DNA of 64,000 nt, taken from the NCBI RefSeq assembly GCF_029338395.1, contig NZ_CP119809.1:1054001-1118000 (forward strand), given 5' to 3'. The position numbers were made by a program, and so were the translations under genes. Below, in pieces: positions 8,307 to 21,284 of the stretch (position 1 is its first letter; the number at the start of each line of letters is the position of its first letter). The notes below the pieces were generated by a model. The model worked only from the letters and a program-made list of their open reading frames with translations, was not told the origin of the DNA and ran no database searches. The stretch comes from Halorussus caseinilyticus. Lineage in GTDB: Archaea; Halobacteriota; Halobacteria; Halobacteriales; Haladaptataceae.

Positions 8307-9227
8307 ATGCAGGACAAACGCGTCCTCGTGACCGGTGGCGCAGGCTTCATCGGTTCGAATCTGGCGAACTACCTCGCCGAGGACAACGACGTAATCGCGG
8401 TAGACGACCTCTACCTCGGCACGCCCGAGAATCTGGACGATTCGGTCGAGTTCCACGACGCGAGCGTCTTGGACGACGACCTTCCGACCGACGGCGTGGA
8501 CGTGCTGTTCCACCTCGCGGCGCTGTCGTCCTATCCCATGCACGAGGAAGACCCCACCAAGGGCGCGCGCGTCAACGTCGAAGGGTTCGTCAACGCGGTC
8601 GAGCAGGTCCGCGAAGACGGGTGTGACACCGTGGTCTACGCCTCGACCTCCTCGATTTACGGCGACCGGACCGAACCCTCGCCCGAGGACATGGACGTGA
8701 AAGCCCGGACCGGCTACGAGGCCTCGAAACTCGCCCGCGAGCGATACGGCGAGTACTTCGCGTACCACTACGACATGAACATGGCCGGGATGCGCTTTTT
8801 CAGCGTCTACGAGGGCTTCGGCGGCGCGGAGGAACACAAAGACGAGTACGCCAACCTCATCGCCCAGTTCGCCGACGAACTCGCAAACGGCGAGACCCCG
8901 GTCATCTACGGCGACGGGACCCAGACGCGAGACTTCACCCACGTCTCGGACATCGTTCGCGGTCTCGAACTCGCCGCGGACCACGAACTCACCGGAATCT
9001 ACAACCTCGGCACGGGCGAATCCTACAGCCTCAACACGCTGGTCGAGCGCCTCAACGACGAACTCGACACCGACATCGAACCCGAGTACGTCGAGAACCC
9101 CATCCCCGAGAAGGTGTACGTCCACGACACGATGGCCGACCCCTCGAAGATGAACGAAGCCACCGGCTGGGAACCCCAGATTAGCTTCGACGAGGGGCTG
9201 AAGCAGGTCTGCTCGTACTACGAGTAG
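8307..9227 (+). CDS. NAD-dependent nucleotide-sugar epimerase/dehydratase (extended SDR)
   Basis: The 306-residue protein has the glycine-rich NAD motif GGAGFIG near residue 10 and the catalytic Tyr-Lys pair in YEASK near residue 140. A serine-rich STSSIYG stretch precedes the Tyr-Lys pair, as in UDP-glucose 4-epimerase relatives. It should interconvert nucleotide sugars for surface glycans or S-layer glycosylation; the sugar is not predictable. The start at 8307 (MQDKR) was chosen because it places the Rossmann strand at the N terminus; an ATG at 8295 is possible. Confidence 0.82.
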   Translation: MQDKRVLVTGGAGFIGSNLANYLAEDNDVIAVDDLYLGTPENLDDSVEFHDASVLDDDLPTDGVDVLFHLAALSSYPMHEEDPTKGARVNVEGFVNAVEQVREDGCDTVVYASTSSIYGDRTEPSPEDMDVKARTGYEASKLARERYGEYFAYHYDMNMAGMRFFSVYEGFGGAEEHKDEYANLIAQFADELANGETPVIYGDGTQTRDFTHVSDIVRGLELAADHELTGIYNLGTGESYSLNTLVERLNDELDTDIEPEYVENPIPEKVYVHDTMADPSKMNEATGWEPQISFDEGLKQVCSYYE

Positions 9228-9345
9228 CGAATCGTTCGGCCGCCTCGTGCCCACGACCCCCATCCCGCGATTCGAATATTTTGGCTTGTCCAGTTGCGAG
9301 TAGAACGGAGACACGTATTCGGGCTACGGTCCACGGGATTTCGAT

Positions 9346-9624
9346 ATGAGGATACGACGACTCGTAACCGGGAACCTCGGGTACGCTCTCCTCGGTGGCC
9401 CAGTGCTGGGTATCATTTCCGTTCTCGTCGGGACGTATCTGTTCGGCACAGTGCCCGGAATCGGATGCGCCGTCGTAGTGTACGGTCTCGGCTGGGCGCT
9501 AGCGGTTCGGCGGTCCGAACGGAGGACACAGAAACCGATGCCGGACTCGGACGACGACCGAACTCGAAAAGAACTAGAGGCGGAGAAAGGGAGCTTCGGT
9601 GGAAACGGTGGCGGCGGTGGATAG
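9346..9624 (+). CDS. Small two-helix membrane protein with charged tail
   Basis: The 92-residue protein has two hydrophobic segments (about 10-32 and 36-52) and a charged cytoplasmic tail ending in a glycine-rich run. The family is not recognised. It lies alone between the epimerase and arginase genes, on the same strand. Confidence 0.55.
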   Translation: MRIRRLVTGNLGYALLGGPVLGIISVLVGTYLFGTVPGIGCAVVVYGLGWALAVRRSERRTQKPMPDSDDDRTRKELEAEKGSFGGNGGGGG

Positions 9625-9740
9625 GTTGTCTTCGCTCGCGGCGCGACCGAACGGGCGACCCACGCGAAGCTTTCGAGACCGCGATTTCTCTCGATAGCCC
9701 TCGGCACACAATATTCACGCCGAACAGAAATCACGTCTTC

Positions 9741-9746
9741 TTTATC
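9741..9746 (+). promoter_or_regulatory. TATA box of the arginase gene
   Basis: TTTATC is centred about 26 bp before the ATG at 9769, so the message is probably leaderless. Confidence 0.55.
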
Positions 9747-9768
9747 GCGGGCCTTCGATGTTCCGAGC

Positions 9769-10689
9769 ATGAACCGACAGGTGCGAATCATCGGCGTCCC
9801 GATGGACCTCGGCGCGGACCGACGCGGCGTGGACATGGGGTCGTCTACCATCCGCTACGCCGGACTCGCCGACGAACTAGACGCCCTCGGCATGGACGTA
9901 ACCGACGCGGGCGACCTGCCGGTCCCGCGGGCCGAGGAGCGCGACCCAGAGACCGAACAACCCAGCGAGGGGACGGCCAAGTTCCTGCGCGAAACCTCGG
10001 AGGTCTGCACGAACCTCGCCGACGAGGTGGCCGACGCCCTCGACTCGGGGCAGTTCCCGCTGGTCCTCGGCGGCGACCACTCCATCGCCATCGGAACCGT
10101 CACGGGCGCGGCCCGCGACGCCGACCTCGGCGTGGTCTGGTTCGACGCCCACGGCGACTTCAACACGCCCGCGACTTCGCCGTCGGGCAACGTCCACGGG
10201 ATGCCCTTAGCCGCGGTCCTCGGCATCGGCGACTTCGCGGACACCGGGTGGGCCAACGCCCCGAATCTCAGCGAGGAGAACGTCGCCATCGTCGGTCTCC
10301 GGAGTCTGGACGACGACGAACGCGAGGCCATCCGCGAGAGCGACGTGACCGCCTACACCATGTCGGACATCGACGAGCGAGGCGTCACGCCGGTCGTGGA
10401 GGACGCCCTCGACGTTGCGACCGACGGCACCGACGGCATCCACGTCAGCCTCGACATGGACTGGCTCGACCCGAAGGAAGCGCCGGGCGTCGGCACGCCG
10501 GTCCGCGGCGGCGTCAACTACCGGGAGGCCCACACCGCCCTCGAAAAAGTCGCCGAGCGCGACGAGGCCGAGGACGTTCTCCGCTCGCTGGAGGTCGTCG
10601 AGGTCAACGCGATTCTGGACGAACACAACGAGACGGCGGAGTTGGCGACCGAACTGGCCGCGAGCGGACTCGGGAAACGTATCCTCTAG
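9769..10689 (+). CDS. rocF: Arginase (ureohydrolase family)
   Basis: The 306-residue cytosolic enzyme hydrolyses arginine to ornithine and urea with a binuclear Mn centre. All metal motifs are present: GGDHS with H104; DAHGD with D126, H128 and D130; and SLDMDWLDP with D229 and D231. The segment EAPGVGTPVRGG matches the arginase loop. Agmatinase and formimidoylglutamase share the fold, but full length and the RocF-like N terminus (IIGVPMDLGADRRGVDMG) favour arginase. A T-tract follows the stop by about 20 bp. Confidence 0.88.
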   Translation: MNRQVRIIGVPMDLGADRRGVDMGSSTIRYAGLADELDALGMDVTDAGDLPVPRAEERDPETEQPSEGTAKFLRETSEVCTNLADEVADALDSGQFPLVLGGDHSIAIGTVTGAARDADLGVVWFDAHGDFNTPATSPSGNVHGMPLAAVLGIGDFADTGWANAPNLSEENVAIVGLRSLDDDEREAIRESDVTAYTMSDIDERGVTPVVEDALDVATDGTDGIHVSLDMDWLDPKEAPGVGTPVRGGVNYREAHTALEKVAERDEAEDVLRSLEVVEVNAILDEHNETAELATELAASGLGKRIL

Positions 10690-10708
10690 AGACCACCTTT
10701 CGACGACC

Positions 10709-10762
10709 ACCTTTTTTCTCGTCGGGTGCCGGACGTGCGCCGTCGGCGCACGTCCGGGCACC
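10709..10762 (+). terminator. T-tract plus GC hairpin downstream of arginase
   Basis: A run of six T (10712-10717) follows the stop codon by about 22 bp. Right behind it is a near-perfect 17-bp inverted repeat (10725-10741 and 10745-10762, with one bulged C). Haloarchaeal termination depends mainly on the U-tract; the hairpin may be secondary. Confidence 0.5.
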
Positions 10763-10908
10763 GCGCCTCGAAAAATCTGGACCAAAAATCCCGCTCGCTT
10801 CGCTCGCGGCGAAACGGCGCTTCGCGCCGTATGCTGGTCGCGGAGGATGGGCGGGCGCTCGCCGGTGGTCGGTGGAGTCGAGAGCTCGCAGTCGGCGCTC
10901 GGCAATCT

Positions 10909-11016
10909 CTACGTATGCTTTAGACGTGATATTATTTTTAATACTGTTCTTTCTCTGTTCTTAAGCCCGTTCTACGATTCCTTCGCGGGTCGGCGCTCGC
11001 GCGCGAGCGCCGACCC
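10909..11016 (+). repeat. Intergenic element: T-rich tract followed by a 30-bp GC palindrome
   Basis: A low-GC stretch with T-runs (10909-10965) is followed by a perfect palindrome at 10987-11016 whose arm is GGGTCGGCGCTCGCG. The order (T-rich tract, CTAnnATTCC-like motif, GTCGGCGC palindrome) resembles the elements at about 23.7, 31.6 and 42.7 kb. Confidence 0.45.
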
Positions 11017-11086
11017 TCTCGCCGCGGACCCCGGAGCGCCGCCCGAACCGACACGCCCAAGACCGCTCCGTGAGCCACCACGACCC

Positions 11087-11752
11087 GTGACCGACTACGA
11101 CGCGATTCTGTTCGACAACGACGGCGTGTTGGTCGAACCGCCGTCCGACGACGCCCTCCGCGGGGCCGCGGAACGAGCGTTCCGCGAGGTGGGCGTCGAG
11201 TCGCCCGACGACGACCACCTCGCGGAGGTCCTGCGCGGCGTCACGCCCGAATCGCTCCGGGAGGTGTGCGGCGTCTACGGCGTGGACCCCGACGAGTTCT
11301 GGTCCGCGCGGGACCGCCACGCTTCCGAGGCCCAACTCGCGGAGTTCCGCGACGGCGACCGGAGTCGCTACGACGACGTTGCGGCCGTCGCGGACCTCGC
11401 CCACGACTTCGGGGTCGTGAGTTCCAACCAGCACGCGACCATCGAGTTCGTCGTTGACTTCTGCGGGTTCACCGACTGGTTCGACACCTACTACGGCCGG
11501 GAGATGGGCGTCGAGAGCCTCGAAAAGAAGAAGCCCGACCCCCACTTCCTCGAACGCGCGATGGCGGACCTCGGGGCCGACGACGCTCTCTACGTCGGCG
11601 ACAGCGAGAGCGACGTGGTGGCGGCCCACCGCGCTGGTCTCGACTCGGCGTTCGTCCGCCGGGACCACTGCGCGGACGTGTCGCTGTCGGTCGAACCCGA
11701 CTACGAAGTCCGAGACCTGCACGAAGTCGCAGAAATAGCGGACGGAGAGTAA
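11087..11752 (+). CDS. HAD-superfamily phosphatase (phosphoglycolate phosphatase-like)
   Basis: The 221-residue protein has the HAD motif I FDNDGV with nucleophile D10 and acid D12, motif II VVSSNQ, motif III lysine in KKKPDPHF, and motif IV YVGDSESDVVAA. It should dephosphorylate a small phosphorylated metabolite in the cytosol; the substrate is not predictable. The GTG at 11087 places motif I at the N terminus, so longer upstream reading was rejected. It ends 2 bp before the stop of the convergent gyrA. Confidence 0.82.
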   Translation: MTDYDAILFDNDGVLVEPPSDDALRGAAERAFREVGVESPDDDHLAEVLRGVTPESLREVCGVYGVDPDEFWSARDRHASEAQLAEFRDGDRSRYDDVAAVADLAHDFGVVSSNQHATIEFVVDFCGFTDWFDTYYGREMGVESLEKKKPDPHFLERAMADLGADDALYVGDSESDVVAAHRAGLDSAFVRRDHCADVSLSVEPDYEVRDLHEVAEIADGE

Positions 11753-11754
11753 CC

Positions 11755-14229
<2,475 letters not shown>

Positions 14230-14263
14230 ATGTTGTGTCGGTGGTAGTTTCGACTGCCGACGG

Positions 14264-16285
<2,022 letters not shown>

Positions 16286-17179
16286 TTAGTCCCCGGTCAC
16301 GCTCACTTGGTCGAGGTTTCCGACCTCCTCGATGGAGATGCCGCCGGTCAGTTCCCGGTAGGGGTAGGGCATATCGACGCCTTCGGCGTCGAAGCGCTCT
16401 TTGACGCCCTGTACGTGGTCCGAGAGGACTTCCTTGAACTTCCCGCGGCCGGGGTCGGCTATCCAGATTCGGGATTCGAGTCCGACGTAGGAGTCGGCGA
16501 GTTCGGCAGTCCGGACCGAAGGTTCGGGGTCGTCCAGCACTTCTGGGATTGACCGAGCGTTCTCGCGGATGATGTCGGCCGCCTCGTCTATGTCGTCGTC
16601 GTAGCCGATGCCGAAGACGAACTGGAGGCGGAGGCGGTCGTTGGCCATCGCGTTCTTGACCGCGTTGTTGGCGAGTTCGGAGTTCGGAACCGTGATGACC
16701 TCGTTGCTGAACGTCTCGACTTTCGTCACTCGGAGGTCTATCTCCCGGACCACGCCCGTCATGTCGTTCCACTCTATCCAGTCGTCCACCTCGAACGGTT
16801 TGTCCTTCAGGATGAACACCCCGGCGACGAAGTTCGCCACGATGTCTTGGGCCGCGAACCCGAGCGCCAGCGCCAAGGCACCGCTGAGCGTGGCGAACGC
16901 CGCCAGAAAGCTTCCGAACCCCGCGACGGTGAACGCGACGGCGACGGCGACGAAGAACGCCAGCGCACCCGCGGTGGTCGTCGCCAACTGGACGACCGTT
17001 CGGTCGAACCCGCGGGCCGACAGCGACCGCCCGACGAGTTTCACCAACAGATACTTGCCGACGAAGTAGACCACCGCGAAGGCGACGACGAACGCGGCCA
17101 CGTTCCAGAGCAGGTCGCCGTACTGGGCCAACAGTTCCCCGATGGAGGTCGGCCAGTCGAACTGCTGTAGCGGTATCAT
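16286..17179 (-). CDS. MscS-family mechanosensitive ion channel
   Basis: The 297-residue membrane protein has three N-terminal helices (about 24-48, 65-90, 95-115). The pore-lining helix and beta domain signature follow (GFAAQDIVANFVAGVFILKD), then the MscS beta and alpha/beta domains. It opens on membrane tension to release solutes after hypo-osmotic shock, a common need in halophiles. It lies upstream of gyrB on the same strand but 100 bp away, so cotranscription is possible, not shown. Confidence 0.9.
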   Translation of the reverse strand: MIPLQQFDWPTSIGELLAQYGDLLWNVAAFVVAFAVVYFVGKYLLVKLVGRSLSARGFDRTVVQLATTTAGALAFFVAVAVAFTVAGFGSFLAAFATLSGALALALGFAAQDIVANFVAGVFILKDKPFEVDDWIEWNDMTGVVREIDLRVTKVETFSNEVITVPNSELANNAVKNAMANDRLRLQFVFGIGYDDDIDEAADIIRENARSIPEVLDDPEPSVRTAELADSYVGLESRIWIADPGRGKFKEVLSDHVQGVKERFDAEGVDMPYPYRELTGGISIEEVGNLDQVSVTGD

Positions 17180-17393
17180 GCTCGTGGCAGTTCCACGACA
17201 CTCGGTAAATGCGTTCGGGCCAAAATCGGAAATTTCGCTCGGAAGACGAGCGAGAAGGCTTGTATGCCCCGATTCGAAGTGTACGTTCGGTGACCGTCGG
17301 TCGAAGGTGGTCCCCGGCGGGTTCGGAGACTAATTCCTGCGAACTCACCCGAACGCCTATGCCGGTGACGCCCGTGCGTCCGGTGGAAAAACG

Positions 17394-18506
17394 ATGGGGG
17401 AGACACGACGCCGATTTCTTCGAGCGGCGGGTGCGAGCGCGGTCGGACTGTCCGGCGGAGTCGCGGGGACCGCGGCCCAGTCCGGCGGCGTCGGCCTGCT
17501 GTTGAACTGGAAACCGAACGGACTTCACGTCCCGTACTACGCCGCGAGAGCGCGGGGCTACTACGACGAACAGGGCCTGACCCTCGCCCGAATCGAGTCC
17601 GGGCAGGGGTCGGACTTCGCGGCCAAGCAGGTCGGACTCGGCAACACCGAGTTCGCAGTCACGAGCGCCGACCAGATGCTCAACGTCAACACCCGCGGTC
17701 TCTCGCCGCGGTCGGTCGGGGTCGTGATGCAACGGAGTCCGGTCGTGGTGTTCACCACCGACGGGACCTTCGGCGGGCGACTCACCGGCGCGGACCAACT
17801 CGCGGGCAAGACGGTCGGCACGGGTCCCGGCATGGTCAAGATTCTCACGAAACTCCTGCTGGAGGAGAAGGGCGTCCTCTCGGACGTGACCCTCGTGGAC
17901 ACGGGGTTCGACACGGTTCAGCAGTTGCTCGGCGGCGAAATCGACGCCGCGGGCGGGGTGTTCGCCGACGCGGTGGTCGCCCGCCGGAAGGCAGGCGGCG
18001 TCTCTTCGATTCCGGTCGCCGAGACGATTCCCTCCTACGGTCACGTCGTCGGCGCGAACGCGGACTTCGCCGACCGGAACCCCGAGAACGTCCGGGGGTT
18101 CCTGAACGCGACCGCCCGCGGCGCGGCGTGGGCGACCGACAACCCCGAGAAGGCCATCCGACTACTCGTCGAGGCGAACCCGGCCCTCTCGGAGACCGCA
18201 GGCACCCAGCGCGCCAAGTGGGTCGAGATGGCCAGCCAGTACGTCCTCTCGCAGGCGGTTCGTCGGCACGGATGGGGGTGGAGCAACCCGCGTCCGTGGG
18301 AGACGACGTATCAGGCCCTCCGCGAGGCAGACTTGCTCGGCGGCGAGACCGACCCCGCGTCGGTGTGGACTAACGAGTACCTCGACGCGGACTACCGATA
18401 CGTCGGGGAGTACGCCGCGCAGGTCTCGCCGCCCGAAGCGACGACTTCCGGGGGAACGACCGCCGAGGAAACCACAACCGGGACCACTTCCGGCGGTCGA
18501 AACTGA
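17394..18506 (+). CDS. ABC transporter substrate-binding protein, NMT1/THI5-like
   Basis: The 370-residue protein has a Tat-type signal (ETRRRFLRAAG) and the NMT1/THI5 opening (LLNWKPNGLHVPYYAARARGY). It should be exported folded and bind a small organic ligand; family members take up thiamine pyrimidine precursors, riboflavin, sulfonates or nitrate. The ligand is not predictable. A Thr/Gly/Ser-rich C-terminal tail (residues about 350-370) is unusual for a soluble binding protein. The stop codon overlaps the ATG of the permease by 1 nt. Confidence 0.85.
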   Translation: MGETRRRFLRAAGASAVGLSGGVAGTAAQSGGVGLLLNWKPNGLHVPYYAARARGYYDEQGLTLARIESGQGSDFAAKQVGLGNTEFAVTSADQMLNVNTRGLSPRSVGVVMQRSPVVVFTTDGTFGGRLTGADQLAGKTVGTGPGMVKILTKLLLEEKGVLSDVTLVDTGFDTVQQLLGGEIDAAGGVFADAVVARRKAGGVSSIPVAETIPSYGHVVGANADFADRNPENVRGFLNATARGAAWATDNPEKAIRLLVEANPALSETAGTQRAKWVEMASQYVLSQAVRRHGWGWSNPRPWETTYQALREADLLGGETDPASVWTNEYLDADYRYVGEYAAQVSPPEATTSGGTTAEETTTGTTSGGRN

Positions 18507-19399
18507 TGACGAATTCCGGTCCGCCGGAGTCCGGCCCGCCCGCGTCGGGCGCGGGCGGGCCGCGCTCAGGTGCGGGCGAGCGTGCGTCGCTCCCGAATGC
18601 GGAGGCGGGTGCGTCACGTCCGGACGCGGACGCGCGGCGCTCGGCCGAGCGCCGCGCGTCTGCGCTCGTCGCGCGGGCCGGACCGCCGCTTCTCGTGGCT
18701 GTTCTCGGTGTCCTCGCGTGGTCGGCGGCCGCTCGGACCACCTCGGTTCCGGCAGTCATCTTCCCGAGTCCGGCGGACGTGGCCGCGGCGCTCGCCGCCA
18801 ACTGGCCCGCGCTCGCGGGGGCCGCGGGAGTCACGGCGCTCACGGCGGGTCTCGGCGTCGCGGCGGGTTCGCTCGTCGGCGCGGCGCTGGCGGTGGCGAT
18901 GTCGGCCTCGGAGACGACCCGCGCCGCGGTCCGACCCTACGTCGTCGCGCTCCGAGTCGTCCCGGTAATCGCCGTCGCGCCGCTTCTCTTCCGGTGGTTC
19001 GGCGACGGCGTGCCCGCCCGCGCTCTGCTCGCGGCGACGCTGGCCGTCTTCCCGGTGACGATAGCGACCGCTCAGGGGTTGGCCGCGACTCCCGACGAGT
19101 ACGTCGCCCTCGCGCGGTCGGTCGGCGCGTCGGCCCCGGCCCGGTACCTCCGGGTGCGACTCCCCGCGGCGGCACCGCAGGCGTTCGCTGGCCTGAAAAT
19201 CGCCGCCGCCGCGGGCGTCGTCGGCGCGGTCGTCGCGGAGTTCCTGACGCTGAAGGCCGGTATCGGCTACCGGGTGTTCCGGGCCTCGACGCGACTTCAG
19301 ACCGCCCGGATGGTGGCCGCCCTCGGCGTGCTGGCGGTGGTGGGCGTCGGGTTCTATCTGGTGCCCGCGCTCGTCGAGCGACGGGTCGATTGGGGGTAG
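18506..19399 (+). CDS. ABC transporter permease (BPD type), copy 1
   Basis: The 297-residue protein has an unusual low-complexity hydrophilic N terminus (about 1-50, rich in Gly, Ala, Pro and Arg) and six predicted helices. The EAA loop follows the SSU/Tau/Thi permease pattern (RSVGASAPARYLRVRLPAAAPQAFAGLK). It forms the membrane channel for the preceding binding protein. No ATPase gene follows; the only one nearby is the minus-strand gene at 21285, next to a second permease. Confidence 0.85.
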   Translation: MTNSGPPESGPPASGAGGPRSGAGERASLPNAEAGASRPDADARRSAERRASALVARAGPPLLVAVLGVLAWSAAARTTSVPAVIFPSPADVAAALAANWPALAGAAGVTALTAGLGVAAGSLVGAALAVAMSASETTRAAVRPYVVALRVVPVIAVAPLLFRWFGDGVPARALLAATLAVFPVTIATAQGLAATPDEYVALARSVGASAPARYLRVRLPAAAPQAFAGLKIAAAAGVVGAVVAEFLTLKAGIGYRVFRASTRLQTARMVAALGVLAVVGVGFYLVPALVERRVDWG

Positions 19400-19994
19400 A
19401 GTTCACAAAAAAGGGAATCCAACTGAGGTTCATCTGGAACGAGACCCAAGCATCTCTCGGGGAAGACGGCCCACTTCAACCGCACCTTGCTTCATCTGGA
19501 ATCAAAGACGCACTTGGGTCAGTATCACTTCACGAGGCAAGTGAAATATTCGTTTCGTACTACGCTGTTGATTCTATCTCAGTTTCTTCTCTCAATGACT
19601 GCTTTGATTATCTCCACAGCCTTCGACACTATTCGGCCACGATTCATATCTCGTTGTTTGTCTTTCATGGTTGGGGAACCCATACCAGAAAGACTAAACA
19701 CCTCTAGCGAGGTAGCAATACCTGCAGCTACCCAAATGTGAGGGCTAGTCTTCTGGTCCTTGCAACCGCCTATCAGTATACCCTCCTGACACCAATCAAG
19801 CAGGGTATGCTGATTTCGTGTACTGCATGTGAACTGTTGTGTTGAAATACTATTAAAGTTTTGGAGAAGAAGGCCCATAAGAATTCTCGGTCGCTAAATT
19901 CCTGCTACACCCGACTCATTCTATCAGCGTACGGCTACAAACGACCTGTACAGACACTCTCTAGAATAATTTAGATGGCCGAGCTTTCTGTCTC
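19400..19994. other. AT-rich island between the two halves of the ABC importer
   Basis: About 550 bp here have markedly lower GC and different codon flavour than all neighbours. Short open frames exist on both strands (plus from the permease end to 19707; minus 19579-19878), none convincing. An 11-bp word, TTCATCTGGAA, occurs near 19429 and 19491. The tract looks like decayed foreign DNA. Confidence 0.5.
19579..19878 (-). CDS. Possible hypothetical protein in AT-rich island
   Basis: This 99-residue frame has a Cys-containing N half and a basic helical C terminus (MKDKQRDMNRGRIVSKAVEIIKAVIERR). The composition is not haloarchaeal-acidic, no family is recognised, and an overlapping frame is open on the other strand. 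It may be a remnant or chance frame. Confidence 0.25.
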   Translation of the reverse strand: MGLLLQNFNSISTQQFTCSTRNQHTLLDWCQEGILIGGCKDQKTSPHIWVAAGIATSLEVFSLSGMGSPTMKDKQRDMNRGRIVSKAVEIIKAVIERRN

Positions 19995-20444
19995 TCAGCC
20001 GCCGGACTCGACTTCCTTCCGGCCGGTCAGTCGCTCGGGCACGAGTCGGAACTGCCGGAACGACACCTCCTCGGGCGGGTCCTCGAACACGTCCACTTTC
20101 GGGATGTCCACGGCCCACATCCCCTGTACCGCGGCCGAATCGTAGTCCCTGTCGGTCACGTCTTCGAGTTCGCCCGTGGCGACCACGCTCCGCCACCCGC
20201 GGTCGGTCCGGTCGTGCGTGACGAAGGTGACGGGGTGGTCCACGACGCTTCGCTTGCCGCTGTTCTCCGGGAACGCGAGTCTGAAGTAGAAGCTCCCCGC
20301 GTCGGCGTCGTAGCCGTACGACACCGGCAACGAGAACGGCGGTTCGGTCTCGTCGGTCGCGAACGAGAGGGTGCCGGTGCCGCCGGTTCCGAGGAACTCG
20401 TCGCGTTCTTGCTCGGTCAGTTGTACCCACCGTAGCCCTTCCAT
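19995..20444 (-). CDS. Pyridoxamine 5'-phosphate oxidase-like (split-barrel flavin) protein
   Basis: The 149-residue protein has the FMN-binding split-barrel pattern: an LxEQERDEFL opening helix, TGTLSFAT, SLPVSYGYDADAGSFYFRLAF, a KRSVVDHPVTFVTHD core, and WRSVVATGELEDVTD. Haloarchaea have many such small proteins; most are predicted FMN or F420 binders of unknown substrate. The start at 20444 (MEGLRWVQL) puts the fold at the N terminus. It lies between the two parts of the ABC importer, but no functional tie is evident. Confidence 0.8.
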   Translation of the reverse strand: MEGLRWVQLTEQERDEFLGTGGTGTLSFATDETEPPFSLPVSYGYDADAGSFYFRLAFPENSGKRSVVDHPVTFVTHDRTDRGWRSVVATGELEDVTDRDYDSAAVQGMWAVDIPKVDVFEDPPEEVSFRQFRLVPERLTGRKEVESGG

Positions 20445-20518
20445 GGAAGGGAGTACGGCGCGGCGACGGAAAACCACTCTGGACGAAATACCATCGTATT
20501 TAAATTTCGCGTCGAGAG

Positions 20519-21268
20519 CTACCACGACACCCGATTCTCCACGGCCGCGACTGCGCCGTACACCGCCAGTCCCTCCGCGAACAGGACCGCGACGGCCGCC
20601 AGCACCGCGTCGGTCTGGACGTTCTCCGCGCCGACGAGGACCAGATAGCCCAGTCCCTCGTCGGTCAGCACCCACTCGGCGACCACCGCGCCGACCACCG
20701 CGAGCGCCGCCGACTGCTTCAGGCCCGCGAAAACCGAGGGGAGCGCGGACGGAACCCGGACGAACAGGAAGGTCCGGACCGGACCCGCTTCGACCGACCG
20801 CAACAGGTCGAGGTACTCGTCGGGCGTCTCGCGGAGTCCCGCGGTCGAACTCACGAACGTCGGGAAGAAGGCCACGAGCGAGACGAACGCCAGCGCGGTG
20901 CCCGCGCCCGTACCGAGGTAGACCAGCAGGAGCGGCGCGACGGCGATTTTCGGCAGGACGCGCGCGGTGACGAGGTAGGGCGCGAGCGCCCGCCGGAGGA
21001 ACGTCGAGTGGACGACCACTGCCGCCGCGCCGAACCCGGTGAGGACGCCAGCGAGTCCCCCGGCGAGAATCGTCCGGAGCGTCGTCGCCGCGTTCCGGAG
21101 GTAGAGACCCGGCCGGTCGGCGAGTCGGGCGGCGACGGCGGCGGGCGTCGGGAGCAGATAGGCCGGAATCCCGAGGAGGGCGACCACCGCCCACCACGCG
21201 AGGACGCCGACGGCCAGCGCGCCCGCGGGAAGCGAGAGTCGGGTGGCCGGGATTCGGTCGGCGGTCAC
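20519..21268 (-). CDS. ABC transporter permease (BPD type), copy 2
   Basis: The 249-residue protein has six predicted helices and the EAA loop RSVEAGPVRTFLFVRVPSALPSVFAGLK, closely parallel to copy 1 at 18506. It begins with GTG, 16 bp after the stop of the ATPase gene, so the two form an operon. Together the permeases could make a heterodimeric channel, as in ThiX/RibX-type importers with paired subunits. Confidence 0.85.
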   Translation of the reverse strand: MTADRIPATRLSLPAGALAVGVLAWWAVVALLGIPAYLLPTPAAVAARLADRPGLYLRNAATTLRTILAGGLAGVLTGFGAAAVVVHSTFLRRALAPYLVTARVLPKIAVAPLLLVYLGTGAGTALAFVSLVAFFPTFVSSTAGLRETPDEYLDLLRSVEAGPVRTFLFVRVPSALPSVFAGLKQSAALAVVGAVVAEWVLTDEGLGYLVLVGAENVQTDAVLAAVAVLFAEGLAVYGAVAAVENRVSW

Positions 21269-21284
21269 GGTCGGTCGGGCCTCC

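Larger units (their letters stand above)
10690..11086. other. Noncoding gap rich in palindromes and one AT-rich tract
   Basis: No convincing gene was found in these 397 bp. They contain the terminator hairpin, smaller hairpins near 10795-10840, a T-rich tract at 10909-10965 and a perfect 30-bp palindrome at 10987-11016, just ahead of the HAD gene. Confidence 0.6.

Noticed and set aside
7623-9314. Minus-strand frame of 563 codons spanning the HTH gene and the epimerase
   Set aside because: Only the last 177 codons carry a protein signal; the rest is antisense to the epimerase and crosses the divergent promoter.
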